Shown piece after piece: positions 6,547 through 11,092 of a DNA stretch of 11,092 nucleotides. The position numbers and the translations under genes were made by a program. The notes below the pieces were generated by a model. That model saw only the letters and a program-made list of their open reading frames with translations, did no database searches and was not told the DNA's origin. Every line of letters begins with the position of its first letter. Position 1 is the stretch's first letter. Source of the stretch: Verrucomicrobiota bacterium (GTDB lineage Bacteria; Verrucomicrobiota; Verrucomicrobiia; Methylacidiphilales; Verrucolacustridaceae); assembly GCA_010025475.1 (NCBI GenBank), contig RGTE01000029.1:1-11092 (forward strand), written 5' to 3'.

Positions 6547-8003
6547 GAGCGGCTCTTTTCCGCGAGGGCTTTCTCCACCTCGCGACGGTCGGAAAACGGA
6601 ATTTTTTCCCCACGGATCTCCTGGATCTCCTCATGCCCCTTCCCCGCCACGAGGACGACATCACCGGGCCCCGCCGAACGCACGGCCGCGCGGATCGCTT
6701 CCGCCCGATTTTCAATTTTTTGGACAGCCGCGCCTTTCGGCAGGCCGGCGGCCATTTCCCTGAGGATGGCCGCGGGCTCCTCGCTGCGCGGATTGTCGGA
6801 AGTGAGGATCACGCGGTCGGAGAATTTCGCGGCGGCGGCGGCCATCTTGGGCCGCTTGCCCTTGTCCCGGTCGCCGCCGGCTCCCACCACAATCCAAAGC
6901 GAGCCGCGGGTGATCGGTCGAAGCGTGGCGAGGGCCGCCTCGATCGCATCGGGCGTGTGGGCGTAGTCGACGAGCACGGTGATTTCGCCCGAACCGGGAA
7001 CGGTTTCCATGCGGCCCGGAACCGCGGGCGCACGGCCCAGGTCCGCAGCCACTTTTTCGGCGGGAATTCCGGCCAGCAGCGCGGCGGAGGCGGCCCCGAG
7101 GGCGTTGGAGATGTTGAATCGGCCCAACCAGGGCAAGGTGGCCGGAAACTCACCCTCGGGTGTGACGAGACGGAAGGACGAACCCTGGATTCCCATTTTC
7201 AAATCGGCGGTGCGGACATCCCCTTTTTCCAGACCGTACCGAAGAACGCGGACACCCGGGGCGCAAACCGCGGCCATCCGCACGCCGCAGGGATCGTCAA
7301 GATTCACGGCGGCAAAGGCGCCCGGACGGAGTCCCCGGAAAAGGAGCGACTTGGCCTGCTCGTAGGCTTCCATCGTTCCGTGGTAGTCGAGATGGTCGCG
7401 GCCCAGATTGGTGAAAATGGCGCCGGCAAAATCCACCCCTTCCGTCCGGCCCTGGTCGAGCGCGTGGGAACTCACCTCGATCGAGGCGGCGCGGCAGCCG
7501 TTTTCCCGCATCTCGGCGAGCAGTTGCTGGAGATCGAGGGCCTCGGGCGTGGTGTGACGTGCGGGACTGCGACCGTGGCCGGTGTCGTTCGCCACCGTGC
7601 CGAGAAGTCCGCAGCGCAACCCGCCGGCCGCAAAGAGGGACTGCAGCAGCATGGAGGTGGAGGTTTTGCCGTTGGTTCCGGTGATGCCGATGACCTGCAG
7701 ATGGCGGGAGGGATGACCGTAAAAGTTGGCGGCCATGCGACCGAGGGCGCGCCGGCCGCTTTCCACGCGGATATTGGGGACGGACAGATCGGTGAGACGT
7801 TTCTCCGCCACCACGGCAACCGCGCCGCGCTGGAGCGCATCGGGGACAAAGGCGTGACCATCGCGCTGGTGTCCTTTCCACGTGCAAAAGACAGAGCCGG
7901 GCGAGACGCCGCGGGCATCGTAGGCGAGCGACGAGATTTCGGCCTGTTGGGGGCCTTCCCAGGAGCGGACCTTCACCCCGTCCATGACTTCGGCCAGCTT
8001 CAC
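6543..8003 (-). CDS. murE: MurE, UDP-MurNAc-dipeptide:meso-diaminopimelate ligase
   Basis: MurE adds the third stem-peptide residue to UDP-MurNAc-L-Ala-D-Glu in the cytoplasm. The 486 residues carry the ATP loop GTNGKTST at 109-116, TTPEALDLQ at 151-159, EVSSHALDQGR at 176-186, and FTNLGRDHLDYHGTMEAY at 197-214. Lys218 is the probable carbamylated lysine. VDYAHTPD is at 345-352, GAGGDRDKGKRPKM at 374-387, and VAGKGHEEIQ at 452-461. The specificity motif DNPR at 403-406 is the form found in meso-diaminopimelate-adding enzymes, so the amino acid added is predicted to be meso-DAP rather than lysine. The GTG at 8003 overlaps the ftsI stop as GTGA and has no clear Shine-Dalgarno sequence. An ATG six codons in (7985) is a weaker alternative because MKLAEV matches the family's usual N-terminus. 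Confidence 0.97.
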   Translation of the reverse strand: MKLAEVMDGVKVRSWEGPQQAEISSLAYDARGVSPGSVFCTWKGHQRDGHAFVPDALQRGAVAVVAEKRLTDLSVPNIRVESGRRALGRMAANFYGHPSRHLQVIGITGTNGKTSTSMLLQSLFAAGGLRCGLLGTVANDTGHGRSPARHTTPEALDLQQLLAEMRENGCRAASIEVSSHALDQGRTEGVDFAGAIFTNLGRDHLDYHGTMEAYEQAKSLLFRGLRPGAFAAVNLDDPCGVRMAAVCAPGVRVLRYGLEKGDVRTADLKMGIQGSSFRLVTPEGEFPATLPWLGRFNISNALGAASAALLAGIPAEKVAADLGRAPAVPGRMETVPGSGEITVLVDYAHTPDAIEAALATLRPITRGSLWIVVGAGGDRDKGKRPKMAAAAAKFSDRVILTSDNPRSEEPAAILREMAAGLPKGAAVQKIENRAEAIRAAVRSAGPGDVVLVAGKGHEEIQEIRGEKIPFSDRREVEKALAEKSRS

Positions 8004-9742
8004 AATTTTTCGCGGCTGGCCACCACCGCCCCCCGGTCGAGGTTGAGCTGCTCGGCCACATGGGTGGCGATCTCCCGGAACGCCGGGGCCGCCACCTGGC
8101 CGCCGTAATATTTTTTTCCCTTCGGGTCGTCGACCAGAATGGAAACGAGGAACTCGGCCTTGTCCGCCGGCAGGAAACCGATGAAGGAGGAGCGGTATTT
8201 GCTGACGTATCCTTCCGCGGTGTACTTCTGCGCCGTGCCGGTCTTGCCTGCGACGGTGAAACCGGGCACCTGCGCCTCACCGGCGGTGCCCTCGTCGGAC
8301 ACCACCCCGCGGAGCGCTTCGGTCACGCTCTTCGCCGTTTCCGGACGGATCACCTGGCAGACGACCTTGGGCAAAAACTGCATCACGACCCGGTTGTCAC
8401 GGTCCACCACCGCCTTGATCAGCCGCGGCTCCATCCGTTTTCCGCCATTGGCGATCGCGGCGTAGGCCAGGGCCATCTGCAGGTTGGTGACGGCGACCTC
8501 GTACCCCATCGGGAAGCGGGTCATGGAGACCTTCGTCCAGTTTTTGAGCGGATGAAGCGTCCCAGCGATTTCGCCCGGGAGCATCCCCTCGCCTTTCTGG
8601 GCGCGGGCGCCAAAGCCGAACAGGCGAGCGTACTCATGCAATTTTTCCTCCCCGAGCAGCGCCGCCAACTTCGCCATGCCGATGTTGCTGGATTTGGCGA
8701 TGATCTCGCGGAGCGAGAGAAGGCCGTAGGCTTCATGATCCTTCAGGACCCGCCCGGCCATCATCATCTGGCCGTTTTCGCAAAAGAAGGTGGTGTTCAG
8801 ATCGGCCACGCCCTCGTTGAGGCCGGCCGCAAGGGTGACGACCTTGAAGGTGGAGCCCGGTTCATAGGCGTCGGCGATGGCGCGGGGCTTCATGCCATCG
8901 GGCTGGAAGGTGTCCCGGTGGTTCGGGTCGAAGACGGGACGGCTGGCCATCGCGAGGATTTCCCCCGTGGCGGGGCGGACCACGAGGATGTGGAGGTTTT
9001 CCGGCTGGAACTGCTCGACGAGCCGGTCGGCCTCGCGTTCCACGATGTGCTGGATGCTCTGGTCGATCGTCAGAACCACGTGGTAGCCGTCCCGCGCGGG
9101 CCGGTCGGAAAGCCGGAAGTACGGGATCTCCCGGCGCTTGGCATCACGGATGATCCGGCGTTCACCGGCCACGCCCTTCAGGTAACGGTCCATGGATTTT
9201 TCGATGCCGCCCTCCCCGATTTCAAAACTGACGGTGCGGTCGGAGCCCAATTCCTGGTCCCGCAGGTTGACGAAGCCGAGCACTTGGGAGGTTTCGGTGC
9301 CGTTCGGATAGTCGCGGACGGTTTTGCGCTCAAAACGGATGGAACGGAGCTGGGCGGTCCGCAACTTGCCCTCAAGATCCGCGTTCACGCCGTCGGCGAT
9401 TTTTTGGTAGCGGTTCTGGGGATCGATCTGGCCCTTGAGCCATTCCGCGGAAACCCCGAGAAGATTTGCCAACGTGGGGAGTTCCTGCGGCCGCTCGGAA
9501 AAAATTTTCCCGTCGATCCGGACCTCGAGCTGCGGGACGCTCTGGGCCAGAACGCGGCCACTCACATCCAGAATGGAACCGCGCTGGGCGGGCACGGGCT
9601 CGCCGCACGTGTGGAGTTTGATCGCCTCCTCCCGGTAATCCTGCTGTTTGACCAACTGAATCCAGATCAGCCGGACGGAGACGGTCGTGAAGGCAAGGGC
9701 CAGACCCACGGTCACCACCACGATGCGGGAGCGGGGATTCAT
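8000..9742 (-). CDS. ftsI: FtsI-type class B penicillin-binding protein (division transpeptidase)
   Basis: This 580-residue protein is predicted to cross-link septal peptidoglycan as the transpeptidase partner of FtsW. It has a short cytoplasmic N-terminus, one membrane anchor at about 8-30, the PBP dimerisation/pedestal region beginning with PAQRGSILD at 51-59, and a C-terminal transpeptidase domain. The three active-site motifs are STFK at 297-300 (nucleophile Ser297), SSN at 351-353 and KTGT at 500-503. No PASTA domains follow, and the protein ends about 80 residues after KTGT. The ATG overlaps the ftsL stop as ATGA, with GGGAGG seven bases upstream. Its position after ftsL and before murE, plus a length near the 588 residues of E. 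coli FtsI, supports FtsI over an elongation PBP2. Confidence 0.95.
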   Translation of the reverse strand: MNPRSRIVVVTVGLALAFTTVSVRLIWIQLVKQQDYREEAIKLHTCGEPVPAQRGSILDVSGRVLAQSVPQLEVRIDGKIFSERPQELPTLANLLGVSAEWLKGQIDPQNRYQKIADGVNADLEGKLRTAQLRSIRFERKTVRDYPNGTETSQVLGFVNLRDQELGSDRTVSFEIGEGGIEKSMDRYLKGVAGERRIIRDAKRREIPYFRLSDRPARDGYHVVLTIDQSIQHIVEREADRLVEQFQPENLHILVVRPATGEILAMASRPVFDPNHRDTFQPDGMKPRAIADAYEPGSTFKVVTLAAGLNEGVADLNTTFFCENGQMMMAGRVLKDHEAYGLLSLREIIAKSSNIGMAKLAALLGEEKLHEYARLFGFGARAQKGEGMLPGEIAGTLHPLKNWTKVSMTRFPMGYEVAVTNLQMALAYAAIANGGKRMEPRLIKAVVDRDNRVVMQFLPKVVCQVIRPETAKSVTEALRGVVSDEGTAGEAQVPGFTVAGKTGTAQKYTAEGYVSKYRSSFIGFLPADKAEFLVSILVDDPKGKKYYGGQVAAPAFREIATHVAEQLNLDRGAVVASREKL

Positions 9743-10089
9743 CGGCTGGCCTCCCGGGCAATATCCGCGGTCGAAGCCCGACGGGCGGGTGCCTCCACGA
9801 TCTCGAGCTGGCTGACGCTGACGAGGCCGAGGTTCATCTCGGCGGAACGCTCGGAGAGATGGCGGGGCGAGCGGAGCCGTTCGGCTTGGAGGCGGGCCGA
9901 TTTGACGAGATCATCCATGCGGTCGTGGGCGGTCTGCAGTTTTTTCAACTCAGTGGCCGCCCGGATGTTGGTGACGTGGAGCAGGACGAAGACGACCACG
10001 AGCGAGGTGGTCACCCCCGCGCCGAGCAGGAAGCGGACCAGCTGGGTGCCGCCGACCTCGTTGGTGCGCCGGATCTGGTTGCGGCTCAC
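9739..10089 (-). CDS. ftsL: FtsL-like bitopic cell division protein
   Basis: This small 116-residue protein has a basic N-terminus (residues 1-16), one membrane helix at about 17-39, and then a charged stretch at about 43-73 with heptad-like leucine spacing suggesting a periplasmic coiled coil. FtsL proteins are poorly conserved, so the call rests on size, topology and position between rsmH and ftsI, not on sequence motifs. FtsL works with FtsB and FtsQ to activate the FtsW-FtsI pair at the septum. The start is a GTG overlapping the rsmH stop as GTGA, with AAAGGA seven bases upstream. The tail after residue 85 is not distinctive. A related FtsB/DivIC-type protein is the main alternative. Confidence 0.8.
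   Translation of the reverse strand: MSRNQIRRTNEVGGTQLVRFLLGAGVTTSLVVVFVLLHVTNIRAATELKKLQTAHDRMDDLVKSARLQAERLRSPRHLSERSAEMNLGLVSVSQLEIVEAPARRASTADIAREASR
9750..9755 (-). promoter_or_regulatory. Ribosome binding site of ftsI
   Basis: GGGAGG on the minus strand lies seven bases before the ftsI ATG at 9742, inside the end of the ftsL-like gene. Spacing is ideal. Confidence 0.65.
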
Positions 10090-10991
10090 GACGCGATCCT
10101 TTCGGCGCCGCGCAGCCGGGCGCTACGGGCCCGGGGGTTGGCGGAAATCTCGGCTTCGGAAGGAACGGCTTCCCCCAGGGACTTCACCCAGCGTGCGGGG
10201 TTGGGTTGGCCAAAGGCCATGCCCGGCTGGCGTTTTTCCTCCTCAGCATGGTCGCGGATCCAGTTTTTCACCACGCGATCCTCGAGGGACTGGTAGGTCA
10301 GGACGGCGAGACGGCCGCCGGGTTTCAGGGCCTTCGGTACGGCGGCGAGGGCCTGGTCGAGCATTTCCCCTTCCCGGTTCACCGCACGGCGAACGGCAAG
10401 AAACGTGCGCGTGGCAGGATGTTTTGATCCGGGCCGAGGTGCCTTCGTGGCGCGGATCACGGCTTGGGCGAGATCCTCGGTGGTGCGGAGCGGCCGGGCG
10501 CGAACGATGGCCCGGGCGATTTTCCCGGGATCGCGATCCTCCCCCCCATCGCGGAGGAGTTGCCGAAGTTCGGGTTCGGGGAGACGGTTGACCACGTCGG
10601 CGGCGGATTCCCCTTGGGCCGGATCCATCCTCATATCGAGCGGGCCGGACTGCTGGAAACTGAAGCCCCGCTCCGCGCGGTCGAGCTGCGGGGAGGAGAG
10701 GCCGAGATCGAGGAGCAGGCCGTCGACGGACCCCTCCTCGGCAACAATCTCCGCAAGCTGACCGAAATTTTTTCGGACAAAACGAAAGCGGTCCGAACCG
10801 GCTTCGCGTGAAAGTTTCTCCGCCTCAGCCTGGGCATCCGGATCCACGTCGAGAGCAATCACGCGGGCTCCCCGCTCCAGGAAGGCGCGCGTATGGCCGC
10901 CGCGACCAAAGGTCGCGTCGATCACCGTACGTCCGGGGGCGGGTTGGAGCATCTCCATGATCGCGTCGAGGAGGACCGGGACGTGTTCCAC
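10086..10991 (-). CDS. rsmH: RsmH (MraW), 16S rRNA cytosine-N4 methyltransferase
   Basis: RsmH uses S-adenosylmethionine to methylate N4 of C1402 in 16S rRNA, at the decoding site. The 301-residue protein begins with the family's HVPVLL signature (residues 3-8). The SAM-binding loop DATFGRGGHT is at 25-34, and ALDVDPDA at 46-53 supplies the acidic ribose-binding position. DLGLSSPQLD is at 95-104, RGFSFQQSGPLDMRMD at 108-123, HPATRTFLAVRRAVN at 191-205, TYQSLEDRVVK at 232-242, and NPRARSARLR at 285-294. The start is a GTG. A stop codon lies two codons upstream in the same frame, so no longer form is possible, and no Shine-Dalgarno sequence is visible. RsmH commonly heads the dcw cluster just after mraZ. 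Confidence 0.97.
   Translation of the reverse strand: MEHVPVLLDAIMEMLQPAPGRTVIDATFGRGGHTRAFLERGARVIALDVDPDAQAEAEKLSREAGSDRFRFVRKNFGQLAEIVAEEGSVDGLLLDLGLSSPQLDRAERGFSFQQSGPLDMRMDPAQGESAADVVNRLPEPELRQLLRDGGEDRDPGKIARAIVRARPLRTTEDLAQAVIRATKAPRPGSKHPATRTFLAVRRAVNREGEMLDQALAAVPKALKPGGRLAVLTYQSLEDRVVKNWIRDHAEEEKRQPGMAFGQPNPARWVKSLGEAVPSEAEISANPRARSARLRGAERIAS
10097..10102 (-). promoter_or_regulatory. Ribosome binding site of the ftsL-like gene
   Basis: AAAGGA on the minus strand lies seven bases before the GTG at 10089, within the last rsmH codons. It supports the GTG as the real start. Confidence 0.5.
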
Positions 10992-10994
10992 CCG

Positions 10995-11092
10995 TCAGGC
11001 GGCCGGCCGGAGGCGGAGCACCTCGCGGCGCACCGGGCGGCGGAGGCCGATCAGTTCGTAGGGGTTGCGTTTGGGGAGTTTGACGACGCCGT
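10995..11092 (-). CDS. C-terminal 31 residues of an unidentified upstream gene
   Basis: An open frame enters from the window edge and stops with TGA at 10997-10995, three bases before the rsmH GTG and in the same frame. The 31 visible residues include KLPKRNPYELIGL and end LRLRPAA. The tail is strongly basic. Its third codon positions are almost all G or C, as in the neighbouring genes, while the other forward-reading frames are less biased or interrupted, so it is probably really coding. mraZ normally precedes rsmH, but I do not recognise this tail as the usual MraZ C-terminus. It could be a MraZ with an added basic tail or another gene. No function is assigned. Confidence 0.6.
   Translation of the reverse strand, partial: GVVKLPKRNPYELIGLRRPVRREVLRLRPAA

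Larger units (their letters stand above)
1..11092 (-). other. dcw cluster segment, one probable polycistronic unit
   Basis: All eleven coding regions point the same way and abut or overlap: upstream tail, rsmH, ftsL, ftsI, murE, murF, mraY, murD, LysM gene, ftsW, murG. The ten junctions comprise six 4-nt overlaps, one 1-nt overlap and gaps of 3, 3 and 2 nt, leaving no room for internal promoters or terminators outside coding sequence. The order follows the classical dcw cluster, except that a LysM membrane protein sits between murD and ftsW. Both ends are open: murG continues beyond position 1, and the gene before rsmH begins beyond position 11092. A single transcript with translational coupling is inferred from the spacing and has not been shown. 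Confidence 0.9.

Noticed and set aside
4039..6966. 975-codon open frame on the plus strand
   Set aside because: It lies opposite mraY, murF and part of murE, which have full sets of family motifs. Long antisense frames are expected from the strong third-position G/C bias. The translation shows low-complexity Gly/Arg/His/Gln-rich sequence with no recognisable domain.
8060..10591. 843-codon open frame on the plus strand
   Set aside because: It is the antisense shadow of ftsI, ftsL and rsmH for the same reason; no domain and no ribosome binding site context.
10995..11092. Calling the upstream tail mraZ by position alone
   Set aside because: The 31 visible residues do not show features I can tie to MraZ, so synteny by itself is not enough for a gene symbol.
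1..11092. A novel defence, mobile or regulatory RNA system
   Set aside because: Coding sequence fills the window apart from eight bases, and ten of eleven genes belong to known families. I found no array, inverted-repeat boundary, transposase, tRNA, terminator hairpin between genes or riboswitch.

Overview
The window is one uninterrupted stretch of a bacterial dcw (division and cell wall) cluster. Every gene lies on the minus strand, so transcription runs from position 11092 towards position 1. In transcript order it holds: the last 31 codons of an unidentified upstream gene, rsmH (mraW), a short ftsL-like gene, ftsI (class B penicillin-binding protein), murE, murF, mraY, murD, a bitopic LysM-domain protein, ftsW, and the first 234 codons of murG, which is cut by the window edge.

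The DNA is GC-rich with strong third-position G/C bias. The organism is a diderm-type bacterium whose MurE carries the DNPR motif of meso-diaminopimelate-adding enzymes. A LysM membrane protein between murD and ftsW, within the order mraY-murD-(LysM)-ftsW-murG, is an arrangement I associate with Verrucomicrobiota (Opitutae-like genomes). This assignment comes from memory of gene order and was not checked by a search, so it is moderate confidence only.

The genes form one assembly line. MurE and MurF finish the UDP-MurNAc-pentapeptide that MurD has extended with D-glutamate. MraY loads it onto undecaprenyl phosphate as lipid I, and MurG adds GlcNAc to give lipid II. FtsW polymerises lipid II at the septum and FtsI cross-links the strands. 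FtsL supports the FtsW-FtsI complex, and the LysM protein probably ties the inner membrane to peptidoglycan. RsmH is the 16S rRNA methyltransferase that usually heads this cluster.

Packing is extreme. Across ten gene junctions only eight bases are non-coding. Six junctions are 4-nt ATGA/GTGA overlaps, one is a 1-nt TGATG overlap, and three are gaps of 2 or 3 nt. I see no internal promoter, terminator, RNA gene, mobile element or CRISPR array. The window is mainly conserved housekeeping sequence. The parts worth a second look are the LysM protein, the unrecognised tail upstream of rsmH where mraZ would be expected, and the A-rich murD/LysM junction.
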